DNA of 40,550 bases from Lachnospiraceae bacterium (GTDB lineage Bacteria > Bacillota > Clostridia > Lachnospirales > Lachnospiraceae). The stretch is from positions 1-40,550 of the forward strand of contig JAFZRH010000033.1 in the NCBI GenBank assembly GCA_017619975.1, given 5' to 3'. The notes below the pieces were generated by a model. The model was not told where the DNA came from. It made no database searches and saw nothing but the letters and a program-made list of their open reading frames with translations. How positions within the stretch are numbered: position 1 is the first letter of the stretch; every line of letters begins with the position of its first letter. Positions 1 through 7,937 of the stretch are shown piece by piece. The translations under genes and the position numbers were made by a program.

Positions 1-442
1 CCCGCGCGATCGCGATCCGCTGCTGCTGACCGCCGGAAAGCTGGGTCACGTCCCGCTTCTTGTAGCCGTCCATATTGACCAGCTTTAAGGCGTAATCGAT
101 CTTGCTGTCGATATAGCTCTGCGTCTTTCCGCTGATCTTTAAGCCGTAGGCGATGTTCTCGCCGACGTTCATATGAGGAAACAGGGCATATTTCTGAAAC
201 ACGGTGTTCAGATGTCTTTTATTCGGCGGAAGGTTCGTGATGTCACGCCCCTCGAAAAGCACCTTGCCGGTATCGGGGGTCGTAAACCCGCCGATGATAC
301 GCAGGGTCGTCGTCTTTCCGCAGCCGGAAGGACCAAGGAGCGTCATAAACGTGTTTTCCTTGATCTCCAGATTCAGATCATCCAGAATCAGCTCGCCGTC
401 AAACGATTTGGACACATTGACCAGTTCCAGAATATTCGCCAT
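1..442 (-). CDS. potA: Spermidine/putrescine ABC transporter ATP-binding protein PotA, 3' end cut by window edge
   Basis: ATPase that powers polyamine import. The visible N-terminal 147 residues contain the Walker A motif GPSGCGKTT, the PotA-type Q-loop stretch [13 protein letters not shown] and the ABC signature [13 protein letters not shown]. Walker B and the C-terminal domain lie outside the window. The start ATG (440-442) follows a GGGGAGG ribosome binding site. It begins 17 bases after the argR stop, so it is probably the next gene of the same operon. In related genomes potA is followed by permease and binding-protein genes (potB, potC, potD), which would lie to the left of this window. 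The subfamily call rests on the Q-loop region; other Fe3+/sulfate-type importer ATPases are the main alternative. Confidence 0.9.
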   Translation of the reverse strand, partial: MANILELVNVSKSFDGELILDDLNLEIKENTFMTLLGPSGCGKTTTLRIIGGFTTPDTGKVLFEGRDITNLPPNKRHLNTVFQKYALFPHMNVGENIAYGLKISGKTQSYIDSKIDYALKLVNMDGYKKRDVTQLSGGQQQRIAIAR

Positions 443-459
443 GATTCCTCCCCTTTCTA

Positions 460-918
460 TCACAGATCGTGCAGCACCTGATAGATTTCGGCAGCCGCCT
501 CTTCATTTCTGGCAATCAGCAGAACGGTATCGTCCCCGGCCAGCGTTCCCAGTACGTCGCTCCATTTCAGTTTATCCATAATTGCGCAGAGAGCCTGCGC
601 CATTCCGGGGTCTGTATGAAGAATGATCATATTCGTCGCCTGATCTGTTCCCTTGGAAAGCTGCCGGAACATGGCTACGATCGTATCATCCATTTTCAGT
701 CTTGCCTTGGCAGCCGGCAGAACATAGTGCTTCATTCCCGGAGCGCCTGCTTTTGACAGACGCAGCGACTGAATGTCCCGGGAGACCGTAGACTGCGTCG
801 CCTTCAGCCCCATCTCGCGCAAGCGGGCTGCCAGCTCTTCCTGTGTTCCGATCTTCTCCGACAGGATCAGGTTTTTTATAATCTCCCGTCTTTTTTTCGT
901 ATTGTTGCTTGGACTCAT
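460..918 (-). CDS. argR: Arginine repressor ArgR
   Basis: Transcription factor that senses L-arginine and controls arginine biosynthesis and catabolism genes as a hexamer. The 152 residues match the family length. The N-terminal winged helix carries the recognition segment STVSRDI (residues 43-49). The C-terminal oligomerisation and arginine-binding domain ends with the hallmark GTLAGDD (124-130), whose two Asp residues contact arginine in characterised ArgR proteins. The start ATG follows a GGAGGG ribosome binding site and lies 21 bases after the yycJ-like stop. Location between coaE/yycJ and potA is a chromosomal operon arrangement. Firmicutes often keep argR next to recN; that neighbour is absent here. 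Confidence 0.95.
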   Translation of the reverse strand: MSPSNNTKKRREIIKNLILSEKIGTQEELAARLREMGLKATQSTVSRDIQSLRLSKAGAPGMKHYVLPAAKARLKMDDTIVAMFRQLSKGTDQATNMIILHTDPGMAQALCAIMDKLKWSDVLGTLAGDDTVLLIARNEEAAAEIYQVLHDL

Positions 919-939
919 GTTTTCCCTCCGACAGTTGTG

Positions 940-1734
940 TCAGCTCATCAGTATCTCAGACAGTCCCCTCGGTGGTGCGATGTAAAGTTCGGGGATGACC
1001 GAAGTGTTTTCTTCCTTCAGGATACGCCGCACGGTTTCCAGTGCAAGCAGCGGGTAATTGTTCGTGCGGCTCAGGTGACCCAGAAGGACCGCCTTCAGAC
1101 CGGGATGGCAGACCGCTTTCAGGAAGCCTGCGGCCGCTTCATTTGACAGATGTCCTCGTTCTCCCTGGATCCGTATCTTCAGAGGATATGGATACGGTCC
1201 CGTCTCCAGCATGGCAGGGTTATGATTCGCCTCCAGGAGCAAAGCGTTCAGTCCCTGCATTTGGCGGATCAGCTGATCGGTATAAACGCCAAGATCCGTT
1301 ACCACGGCAAAATGCCAGTCAGGCGCATCCAGGCGGTAGGCGACCGGCTCTTTTGCGTCGTGAGAAATCGGGACGGAAGTGATCTGCAGGGGGCCGATCT
1401 CAAACGATTCGCCGCTCCGGATCAGATGGAAACCGGATTTCGGCAGGTTTTCAAACAGTTTCAGTTCGGACAGGCCTTCAAAGGTGCCGGCCGTGGCAAA
1501 TATCGGAAGGTTATGTTTCCGCATCAGTACGGAAAGACCTCCGATATGATCGAAATGCTCGTGCGTCAGCAGAACAGCCTGAAGCGCAGCGGGATCCGTT
1601 CCCAGTTCATGCAGAAACTGACAAAGCTGACGGTACGAGATCCCGGCATCGATCAGAAGCCGGACCCCGTCACACTCCGCGTAACAGGCGTTTCCTTCAC
1701 TGCCGCTTGCCAAAGTACACATCCGGAAGCTCAT
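940..1734 (-). CDS. MBL-fold metallohydrolase, WalJ/YycJ family
   Basis: Metallo-beta-lactamase-fold hydrolase of the YycJ/WalJ group, which in Bacillus and relatives is linked to cell-wall and DNA-replication homeostasis; the substrate is not established. The family opening LASGSEGNA (residues 8-16) and the metal-binding motif THEHFDH (57-63) are both present, followed by a further conserved HD (SHDAKEPVAY) and a C-terminal GHLS. I chose the ATG at 1732-1734 because it overlaps the coaE stop as ATGA, a usual coupling arrangement, and has GGAAAG upstream. A start 21 bases earlier (1755) is also open and would add seven residues. The bacterial yycJ gene usually sits in the walRK operon; here it follows coaE instead. 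Confidence 0.88.
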   Translation of the reverse strand: MSFRMCTLASGSEGNACYAECDGVRLLIDAGISYRQLCQFLHELGTDPAALQAVLLTHEHFDHIGGLSVLMRKHNLPIFATAGTFEGLSELKLFENLPKSGFHLIRSGESFEIGPLQITSVPISHDAKEPVAYRLDAPDWHFAVVTDLGVYTDQLIRQMQGLNALLLEANHNPAMLETGPYPYPLKIRIQGERGHLSNEAAAGFLKAVCHPGLKAVLLGHLSRTNNYPLLALETVRRILKEENTSVIPELYIAPPRGLSEILMS

Positions 1735-2390
1735 GATCTTTCCGCGAGCCCCCATTTTTTCATAATGCGTTCCAGCCGTTTTGCCGTCTCTTCCGGTGTT
1801 CCGTTGTTGTACAGAACAGCATCCGAACAGCTGCGATAAGCCGCTTCCGTCAGCTGGTTCCGCATGATGGATTCACATTTTTCCCGACTGTAGCCGCGGG
1901 ATGCCTGAAGTCTTTCGATTCTCTGAAACTTCGGCGTGTAAACGTAAAGGACATGACGGCAAAGTTCCGGAAAACGTGCTTCGTGCGGAAGCGCCGACTC
2001 GTAAACGATCAGCGTCTCTTCTGCCTGACGGATCTGCCTTACAACCGCTTCAAACGTAGCCGGATGCAGGATCCGGTTGACGGCAGAAAGCAGGCCGGGA
2101 TCCTGAAAGATCAGGGAAGCCATTTTCCCTTTGTCGATCTCGCCTGACGGATCCAGGATCCCGCTGCCGAGCAGTCCGATCACGGCATCGTAGGCACTTC
2201 CGTTCTTTTCGATCAGCGATTTGCTGACCCGGTCGGCCTCCAGAATAAAAGCGCCGTATCTTTCCCGCAGGATCGTCAGAACAAAGCTCTTTCCCGCGCC
2301 GACACCGCCTGTCATCCCGATGACGGTTTTCCCGGGGATGGACAGGGAAGGCGTCCGGTCATCACCAGTTAATGGACTGCAGTATCTCAT
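1731..2390 (-). CDS. coaE: Dephospho-CoA kinase CoaE
   Basis: Catalyses the last step of coenzyme A synthesis, ATP-dependent phosphorylation of the 3'-hydroxyl of dephospho-CoA. The P-loop GGVGAGKS lies at residues 28-35, followed by the LEADRVSK segment and the LID-like region with HVLYVYTP. The 219-residue length is about 20 above the family norm because of an N-terminal extension. No ATG, GTG or TTG occurs nearer the P-loop, so the ATG at 2388-2390 with AAAGG upstream is the only reasonable start. It overlaps the preceding lipoprotein gene by 29 bases and shares ATGA with the downstream MBL gene, so translation is probably coupled on both sides. Confidence 0.93.
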   Translation of the reverse strand: MRYCSPLTGDDRTPSLSIPGKTVIGMTGGVGAGKSFVLTILRERYGAFILEADRVSKSLIEKNGSAYDAVIGLLGSGILDPSGEIDKGKMASLIFQDPGLLSAVNRILHPATFEAVVRQIRQAEETLIVYESALPHEARFPELCRHVLYVYTPKFQRIERLQASRGYSREKCESIMRNQLTEAAYRSCSDAVLYNNGTPEETAKRLERIMKKWGLAERS

Positions 2391-3840
2391 CTCTTACCTT
2401 TACAGGTGTCTTTTCAGCCTGTGCATCGCGGACCGAATCGTACAGTGCGCGCGACAGCGCGGTTCTTGCTTTCTTTTGCCATGTGATGTTGCGGCCTTCA
2501 AAATACATGATGTGTGAGCCGTATTCGGTATCAACGATCCCGTGATCCCCGACAGCCCGCGTCTCGTCAAAGCACCAGTCATTGAAAGCCGTGACCATCT
2601 CTCCGGGTTCCACGCCGGTGTACAGCCCGCCGCTGGCAGCGTTTCCGTCAGCGGAATACTCCGCGCAGAGCGAGATAAAACGTTCTACCGTTTTCCCTTC
2701 CTTCAGCCACTGCTGATAGACTTTCTCCGCCGCTTCATGCGCCAGTTCCGAAGTCGTATAGCTGCCGCCGTATGTGCTGGTCAGAAAAACGATATGCCGG
2801 ACGTCAACCGTGACCGATTCGTCGCGGTAAGGTCCCCGAACAAGATAATACGCGATCGGGGCGTGCGTGGATTCATTCTCTTTTATATAGACGGATCCTT
2901 CCTTGGTCTCCTCATCAAACGCCCAGTTGAAAAGGTAGTTGTTCTGGTAGGATCTTCCGCTTGCGAAGCCTTCCAGAAGATATTTCGTCGTATATTTGTC
3001 CAGGCCGCCGGCATCCTCGATCGCGGCGGTCGTACGGGTCGCCGCTACGAAATCCCGGACGACAGCGGTAAAATCATCCAGAGAAGAAACGTTTGCCAGA
3101 TCAGTCCTTACCTTTTCAAGAACCTCGTCAGGAATGTTCTCCCCGTCTCCGAAATCCACGGCATAGAAATCGACCAGCGAATAATCCTTCTTGTTTTTCT
3201 GATATTCGGCTTCGATCTCCTCATCCGTGAACTCACGCGATCCGACCAGGGCCGTATAGGTCTTCTGTGCCAGACGGGTCAGACGAAGGGCGGATTCCAT
3301 ATACTTCCATTCCAGCGTCGTCGAATACATCTGCTGCAGATAGGTATCGATCCCCCAGCCGCTGGCGGCCGCTTCTTTTTCCAGCAGTTCTTTCTGCGTA
3401 TTGATAAAGGTCTCGTCCTCTTCGTCCAGCGTCAGGCCCATTGCCAGGCCCGCTTCGCAGAACAAAAGATAATCCTGCGCGTACTCTGTCGCATCAGCCA
3501 GGAAGAAGTCGAACCAGGTTTCTTCCTCCGTCGTGGCAAAAAACGATTTCTGTTTCTTAAACGACTGCGTCGGATCCAGTCCGATATACGAAATATAGTC
3601 GTAGTAGTCGTTGAAAAACTCACTCACGGAAATTGCGTAGAGATATACCATCTCGCCTTTGTTCAGGCTGAAATGCTCGGTGGACAGGGCGACTGCTTCC
3701 ATATCACCGAACTGGGGATAAAGGATCTCCGCGGTGGAGGACGGTGTCACCGTCGTTTCTTTCTGATCGCCTGAGCAGGCGGTCAGACTCAGTATCAGGC
3801 AAATGACCAGTATCAAAGCTCCTATTTTTTTCATGCTCAT
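2362..3840 (-). CDS. Lipid-anchored PpiC/parvulin-type foldase (PrsA-like)
   Basis: Probable extracytoplasmic peptidyl-prolyl isomerase or chaperone anchored to the outer face of the membrane. A lipoprotein signal peptide ends in the lipobox LTAC (Cys22). A helical SurA/PrsA-like N-terminal region follows. A parvulin domain occupies about residues 345-450, with VRHIVFLTS at its start, the SADGNAASGGLYTG loop and HGIVDTEYGSHIMYFEG at its end. At 492 residues it is longer than Bacillus PrsA (about 290), with a larger N-terminal region. The first ATG directly abuts the rpoD stop (TAAATG) with GGAG four bases earlier; an ATG six bases further on is better spaced from that GGAG and is an equally good start. 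Cotranscription with rpoD is inferred. Confidence 0.85.
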   Translation of the reverse strand: MSMKKIGALILVICLILSLTACSGDQKETTVTPSSTAEILYPQFGDMEAVALSTEHFSLNKGEMVYLYAISVSEFFNDYYDYISYIGLDPTQSFKKQKSFFATTEEETWFDFFLADATEYAQDYLLFCEAGLAMGLTLDEEDETFINTQKELLEKEAAASGWGIDTYLQQMYSTTLEWKYMESALRLTRLAQKTYTALVGSREFTDEEIEAEYQKNKKDYSLVDFYAVDFGDGENIPDEVLEKVRTDLANVSSLDDFTAVVRDFVAATRTTAAIEDAGGLDKYTTKYLLEGFASGRSYQNNYLFNWAFDEETKEGSVYIKENESTHAPIAYYLVRGPYRDESVTVDVRHIVFLTSTYGGSYTTSELAHEAAEKVYQQWLKEGKTVERFISLCAEYSADGNAASGGLYTGVEPGEMVTAFNDWCFDETRAVGDHGIVDTEYGSHIMYFEGRNITWQKKARTALSRALYDSVRDAQAEKTPVKVRDEILQSINW

Positions 3841-4980
3841 TTACTCCAGAAACTCTTTGATTTTCCGGCTGCGGACCGGATTGCGCAGTTTGCGGATCGC
3901 TTTGGATTCGATCTGCCGGATCCGTTCACGGGTCACATCGAATTCACGCCCCACTTCTTCCAGGGTACGGGGATGTCCGTCATCCAGCCCGAAGCGCCGT
4001 ATGATCACCTGTTTTTCACGATCCTTCAGATCGTTCAGCAGCTCGTCAATCTGTTCCCGAAGCATGACCGCATCGATGTTTTCTTCCGGTGTGACTCCCT
4101 TATAGTCCGCCACGAAATCACCCAGGTTGGAATCGTCTTCTTCGCCGATGGGCGTCTCCAGACTCGCCGGTTCCCTCGCGATCTGCATGATCTCCATGAC
4201 TCGTTCCTGACTCATCTCCAGCGCATCCGCCAGTTCCGTGATGGAAGGCTCGTACCCCAGCTCCAGCGTCAGCTTGCGCTGCATCTTGGACATCTTGTTG
4301 ATGGTCTCCACCATGTGAACGGGAACACGGATCGTACGGGCCTGATCGGCCAGCGCGCGCGTAACGGACTGACGGATCCACCAGGTCGCATAGGTCGAAA
4401 GCTTATATCCCTTTGTATAATCAAACTTTTCAACGCCCTTGATCAGCCCCAGATTGCCTTCCTGCACAAGATCCAGGAAGCTCATCCCGCGTCCGGTGTA
4501 GCGCTTGGCGATACTGACGACCAGACGCAGATTGGCTTCGATCAGACGGTTCTTGGCCTTTTCATCTCCCTGCGATTTCTTCACGGCCAGATCCAGTTCT
4601 TCTTCCGGCGTCAGCAGCGGCACCGCCCCGATCTCTTTCAGATACATCCGGACGGGATCTTCCGTTCCGATCCCGCTTAAGAGGTCGGCGGTCTCCATCT
4701 CCAGGTCGATATTTTCCACCGGCTCGGCATCATCGTCTTCCGGAATAAAATCGTCGTCGTCCAGGCTGATCGAATCCAGCGGATTCAGATCGTCCGTCAT
4801 GATCCGGAGCACGTCGATCTTTCTTCTTTCCAGCTGATTATAGATCTCATCCAGCTCGGAAGGGGAAAGATAGGCATCCGCGAAGACGTCGGAGATATCG
4901 TTGACATCCAGAATGTTGTTTTTCGAACGGGCCACCTCGACCAGGCGTTCCATGTATTGATTAAACTGCTCGCGTTCCAT
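3841..4980 (-). CDS. rpoD: RNA polymerase primary sigma factor RpoD (SigA)
   Basis: Housekeeping sigma factor that directs RNA polymerase to -35/-10 promoters. It has a short region 1.1, an acidic linker rich in Asp/Glu (about residues 70-95), region 1.2 ([11 protein letters not shown]), region 2 ([20 protein letters not shown] and [14 protein letters not shown]), region 3 ([12 protein letters not shown]) and region 4 with the -35 helix ([19 protein letters not shown]). The ATG at 4978-4980 is chosen because AGGAGGG lies five bases upstream (4986-4992); an in-frame ATG at 4995 would have that ribosome binding site inside its own coding sequence. The 379-residue length is normal for Firmicutes SigA. 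The gene overlaps the upstream CPBP gene by 20 bases. The usual dnaG neighbour is missing. Confidence 0.97.
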   Translation of the reverse strand: MEREQFNQYMERLVEVARSKNNILDVNDISDVFADAYLSPSELDEIYNQLERRKIDVLRIMTDDLNPLDSISLDDDDFIPEDDDAEPVENIDLEMETADLLSGIGTEDPVRMYLKEIGAVPLLTPEEELDLAVKKSQGDEKAKNRLIEANLRLVVSIAKRYTGRGMSFLDLVQEGNLGLIKGVEKFDYTKGYKLSTYATWWIRQSVTRALADQARTIRVPVHMVETINKMSKMQRKLTLELGYEPSITELADALEMSQERVMEIMQIAREPASLETPIGEEDDSNLGDFVADYKGVTPEENIDAVMLREQIDELLNDLKDREKQVIIRRFGLDDGHPRTLEEVGREFDVTRERIRQIESKAIRKLRNPVRSRKIKEFLE

Positions 4981-5914
4981 TAAAACCCTCCTCATGGTTT
5001 TCTTGTATGCTGTCAGGATCCGCCGCCGCTCCCGTTTTCGCGGGAGCCGGTACTGTCAGGATCTTGTAGAAACTGGCGATGAAAACGATCATCATGCACA
5101 GCGTCGTCAGGAAAAATGCTTCGCTTGTCTCGTAAATCTTCTGCAGCGCTTCGTTTTCAGAGAGGAAAACGGAAATGAGATTGGCTCCGGCATGTACGAG
5201 AACAGGGGCCAGAATGTGATGATACCTCTCATAGACGAAAGCCATCAGCAGCCCGATGCCGAACGCATAGATCCCCTGCAGCAGGTTGCCGTGAAAGAAG
5301 GCAAAGATCAGAGCGGACAGCACGGCCGCCCATTTCGCCTCCAGCGCCCAGCGAAGCCTGCGGTAGATAAGCCCGCGGAAGATCAGCTCCTCCACCAGCG
5401 GGGTCAGAAGTCCCACGACGGCAAGTTCAAGCCAGAAACTGCCCGTGTACAGAAGATCCGCGACCGGTTCAAAATCACTGCTCAGCAGATCATACAGTCC
5501 GCTGAAGATCAGCAGATGATTAAAGACCACACAGACAGAAACACCGCAGAGGAAGCACAGCACAAAGAAGATCGGCTGCGGCTTCTCCCAGCCTTCCAGC
5601 ACCATGCCGAGACGCCGTTCTTTTTTTCGGTCCAGAGACATAAAGAGCAGCATCAGCGGGATAGAGATCAGACAGGTAAAGAGCGCGATCAAAACATACT
5701 TTTCATTGATCAGCCGTGTCATCTGCCTGATATACGTATCCGTGTCATTCAGACCGGTCAGCAACGAAGGGTCCGTCATCATCCGAAAGATCATATAAAA
5801 TGTCATGACCAGTATGCTGACCGCTTCATAAACCAGCCAGGGACAGAGCAGATTCCACATTTGCTGCAGCATGCTCTGACGGATATTATCCTGCTTTCCT
5901 GCCCAGAATATCAT
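4961..5914 (-). CDS. CPBP-family intramembrane metalloprotease (Abi/CAAX-type)
   Basis: Polytopic membrane protein of the CPBP (CAAX protease and bacteriocin-processing) family, 317 residues with about eight hydrophobic segments. The glutamate pair of motif 1 is E175-E176 in EELIFRG. Motif 2 carries H208 in FFHGN, and motif 3 carries H241 and N245 in VHAGAN; these are the expected catalytic and metal-binding residues. Substrates are unknown; relatives act in peptide processing, bacteriocin immunity or stress signalling. The ATG follows AGAGGA. It is the first gene after a strong promoter (5972-6000), and its last 20 bases run into rpoD, so it is translationally linked to the housekeeping sigma factor. 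Confidence 0.9.
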   Translation of the reverse strand: MIFWAGKQDNIRQSMLQQMWNLLCPWLVYEAVSILVMTFYMIFRMMTDPSLLTGLNDTDTYIRQMTRLINEKYVLIALFTCLISIPLMLLFMSLDRKKERRLGMVLEGWEKPQPIFFVLCFLCGVSVCVVFNHLLIFSGLYDLLSSDFEPVADLLYTGSFWLELAVVGLLTPLVEELIFRGLIYRRLRWALEAKWAAVLSALIFAFFHGNLLQGIYAFGIGLLMAFVYERYHHILAPVLVHAGANLISVFLSENEALQKIYETSEAFFLTTLCMMIVFIASFYKILTVPAPAKTGAAADPDSIQENHEEGFNGTRAV

Positions 5915-5971
5915 TCACATTCCTCTCTCATATCACAAAAAGGCATATCTGTGCATAGATATACGAGTTAC

Positions 5972-6000
5972 TTTATACAACAAAATCCGGTAAATATCAA
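5972..6000 (-). promoter_or_regulatory. Sigma-A promoter for the CPBP-rpoD-coaE-argR-potA operon
   Basis: On the minus strand TTGATA (5995-6000) and TATAAA (5972-5977) are separated by exactly 17 bases. The predicted RNA would start near 5965, leaving about 50 bases of leader before the ATG at 5914. A short inverted repeat, ATATCT-N6-AGATAT at 5945-5962, lies in that leader and could be an operator or hairpin; this is only a suggestion. Confidence 0.75.
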
Positions 6001-6039
6001 GGAAGAAATATGCAAAATTCAAGAAAAATATGAATATAT

Positions 6040-6079
6040 AAAAAGAAGGAACACCTTTTTGCAATAAAGCATTCCTTCT
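6040..6079 (-). terminator. Intrinsic terminator of galE
   Basis: Read on the minus strand, GAAGGAA (6073-6079) pairs with TTCCTTC (6045-6051), with extra inner pairing CTTT/AAAG, and is followed by TTTTT. It lies about 20 bases after the galE stop and just before the promoter of the next operon. Confidence 0.7.
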
Positions 6080-6100
6080 CTGTACAGATTAACAGAGGAT

Positions 6101-7102
6101 TCAGCGGCTGTTCTGCTCGAAACGCCAGGCGTCACGGCACATATCTTCCAGTGTTTTTTCGGCTTTCCATCCGAGCAGCTTTTCCGCTTTCTCCGTTTTG
6201 GCAAAGCTGAAAGGCAGATCTCCGGCCCGCCGCGGCGCGATCTCATAGGGGATCTTCAGATCGTTGGCTTTCTCAAAAGCGCGGACGATCTCCAGAACAC
6301 TGCTGCCCTTTCCGGTGCCCAGATTGAAGACCTCCGCCCCGCTGTGATTCAGTCCGTACCGAAGCGCCGCCACGTGTCCTTTGGCCAGATCGACCACATG
6401 GATATAGTCGCGGATGCAGGTTCCGTCCGGCGTCGGATAGTCGCTGCCGAAAACATTCAGGTGATCCCGGATCCCAGCGGCCACCTGTGAAATAAACGGC
6501 ATCAGATTGTTCGGGATCCCATTGGGCTTCTCCCCGATCAGACCGCTGGCATGCGCTCCGACCGGATTAAAATACCGAAGCAGGATCGCAGACAGAGACG
6601 GGGCGGCGTGTGCCGCGTCCTTCAGGATCTGTTCGATCATATATTTCGTCCAGCCGTAAGGATTGGTGCAGCCGCCGGTTTTCAGGTCTTCGGAGAAAGG
6701 CGGCACCCCGTCTCCGTATACCGTCGCGGAAGAACTGAAGACGATGCAGCTTGTGCCGTAGCGCGCCATCGTTTCCAGAAGGGTCAGTGTGCTGTCCAGA
6801 TTGTTGCGGTAATAGGCGAGCGGCCGTTCCACGGACTCGGCTACCGCCTTAAACCCCGCAAAATGAATGACCGCCTCGACGGGCTGCTCGGCAAACAGAG
6901 CCGTCAGAGCCGCCGCGTCCGCTACGTCGATCTCATAAAACAGAGGCCGGATCCCGGTAATCTTTTCTATCTTATCGATCACGTCCGCACTGCTGTTGGA
7001 CAGATTATCGGCTATGACAACCTCATATCCTTCCTGAAGCAGTTCCACGGCCGTGTGCGAACCGATGAAGCCGCATCCGCCGGTCAAAAGGATCTTTCCC
7101 AT
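6101..7102 (-). CDS. galE: UDP-glucose 4-epimerase GalE
   Basis: Interconverts UDP-glucose and UDP-galactose using bound NAD (Leloir pathway and supply of UDP-galactose for cell-surface sugars). It is an extended short-chain dehydrogenase. The Rossmann motif TGGCGFIGSH lies at residues 7-16, the SSSATVYG strand at 123-130, and the catalytic pair Y149 and K153 sits in YGWTK. LRYFNPVGAH and the C-terminal WRFEQ are typical of GalE. The length of 333 residues is normal. AGGAG stands upstream of the ATG. The gene is monocistronic, with its own promoter (7157-7185) and terminator (6040-6079). Confidence 0.96.
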   Translation of the reverse strand: MGKILLTGGCGFIGSHTAVELLQEGYEVVIADNLSNSSADVIDKIEKITGIRPLFYEIDVADAAALTALFAEQPVEAVIHFAGFKAVAESVERPLAYYRNNLDSTLTLLETMARYGTSCIVFSSSATVYGDGVPPFSEDLKTGGCTNPYGWTKYMIEQILKDAAHAAPSLSAILLRYFNPVGAHASGLIGEKPNGIPNNLMPFISQVAAGIRDHLNVFGSDYPTPDGTCIRDYIHVVDLAKGHVAALRYGLNHSGAEVFNLGTGKGSSVLEIVRAFEKANDLKIPYEIAPRRAGDLPFSFAKTEKAEKLLGWKAEKTLEDMCRDAWRFEQNSR

Positions 7103-7135
7103 AACAATTCTCCTGCAGTTCTTTCATAAAAAGCG

Positions 7136-7164
7136 ATGAAAAACTCACCATTCTGTATTATAAT
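7136..7164 (+). promoter_or_regulatory. Divergent promoter for the pseudouridine synthase-pepC pair
   Basis: Plus-strand ATGAAA (7136-7141), 17 bases, TATAAT (7159-7164). The -35 matches the consensus at four of six positions and the -10 is perfect. It shares bases 7159-7162 with the galE -10 box, so the two polymerases compete for the same DNA. Confidence 0.6.
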
Positions 7165-7185
7165 TGTTTTACCGAGAAAAAACAA
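7157..7185 (-). promoter_or_regulatory. galE: galE promoter
   Basis: Minus-strand TTGTTT (7180-7185), 17 bases, TATAAT (7157-7162). Predicted start near 7150, giving a leader of about 48 bases. The -10 box overlaps the -10 box of the divergent plus-strand promoter by four bases. Confidence 0.75.
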
Positions 7186-7197
7186 GGAGAAAGCCGT

Positions 7198-7920
7198 ATG
7201 CCGATGCTTCGTCTGGACAGGATCCTTTCCGTCTATACAGCCTATTCCCGCCGGGAGGGCTCGGAACGGATCAAAAAGGGGCGGATCCGTGTCAACGGAT
7301 CCGTCTGTCTGGATCCTTCCGCCCGGTTTGAGCCGGAAGGGCTGAGACTCGACTGTGACGGCAGCGAGCGGATCCTTCACGAAAACAATACGTTTTTGCT
7401 GAACAAACCTGCCGGGTTCGTCAGCGCGACCGAAGATCCGAAGGAAAAAACCGTCCTGGATCTGATCCGTCAGGAAGACCGTTTTCCGGCCCTCTTTCCG
7501 GCCGGCCGTCTGGATAAAGATACGACCGGTCTTCTGCTTCTGACAAGCGACGGAGCGCTCTGTCACCGCATCATTTCTCCTTCCGCCCGGATTTATAAAC
7601 TGTACCGGGCGGAGGTAAACGGACCGTTAACGGAGGAGGACGCGTTGGCTTTTGCGGCCGGACTGGAACTGGACGGCGGTGAAATCTGCCGGCCGGCGGA
7701 ACTGGAAATCCTAAAAAGCGGAGAAAAAAGCGAAGCGCTGGTCCGGATCTGCGAAGGGAAATATCATCAGATAAAACGGATGTTTGCGGCACGCGGACTC
7801 ATGGTCCTGCAGCTGAAACGGGAAGCCGTCGGCGGCCTGACGCTGCCGCCGGACTTGAAAGAAGGGGACTATATCAGGCTGGATGAGGCTGCGCTGCGCC
7901 AGCTGTTTTCTACAAAATAA
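7198..7920 (+). CDS. RsuA/RluB/RluE/RluF-family rRNA pseudouridine synthase
   Basis: Isomerises uridine to pseudouridine in ribosomal RNA. The N-terminal S4 RNA-binding domain (about residues 2-50) is followed by the catalytic domain, with LLNKPAGFVS (67-76) and the motif GRLDKDTTGLLLLT, in which D106 is the catalytic aspartate. KYHQIKRMFAARG near residues 188-200 is the C-terminal signature. At 240 residues it matches RsuA-type (16S U516) enzymes, but the exact target cannot be read from sequence. AAGGAG lies eight bases before the first ATG. The gene precedes pepC by 17 bases and is probably cotranscribed with it. Confidence 0.92.
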   Translation: MPMLRLDRILSVYTAYSRREGSERIKKGRIRVNGSVCLDPSARFEPEGLRLDCDGSERILHENNTFLLNKPAGFVSATEDPKEKTVLDLIRQEDRFPALFPAGRLDKDTTGLLLLTSDGALCHRIISPSARIYKLYRAEVNGPLTEEDALAFAAGLELDGGEICRPAELEILKSGEKSEALVRICEGKYHQIKRMFAARGLMVLQLKREAVGGLTLPPDLKEGDYIRLDEAALRQLFSTK

Positions 7921-7937
7921 ACACAGGAGGAGTCATT

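Noticed and set aside
2542-3774. A 410-codon plus-strand frame opposite the PpiC-type lipoprotein gene
   Set aside because: Antisense shadow; the minus-strand gene has a lipobox, a parvulin domain and direct linkage to rpoD.
4994-6067. A 357-codon plus-strand frame opposite the CPBP gene
   Set aside because: Very rich in Gln/His/Arg, no domain, no ribosome binding site, and runs across the operon promoter.
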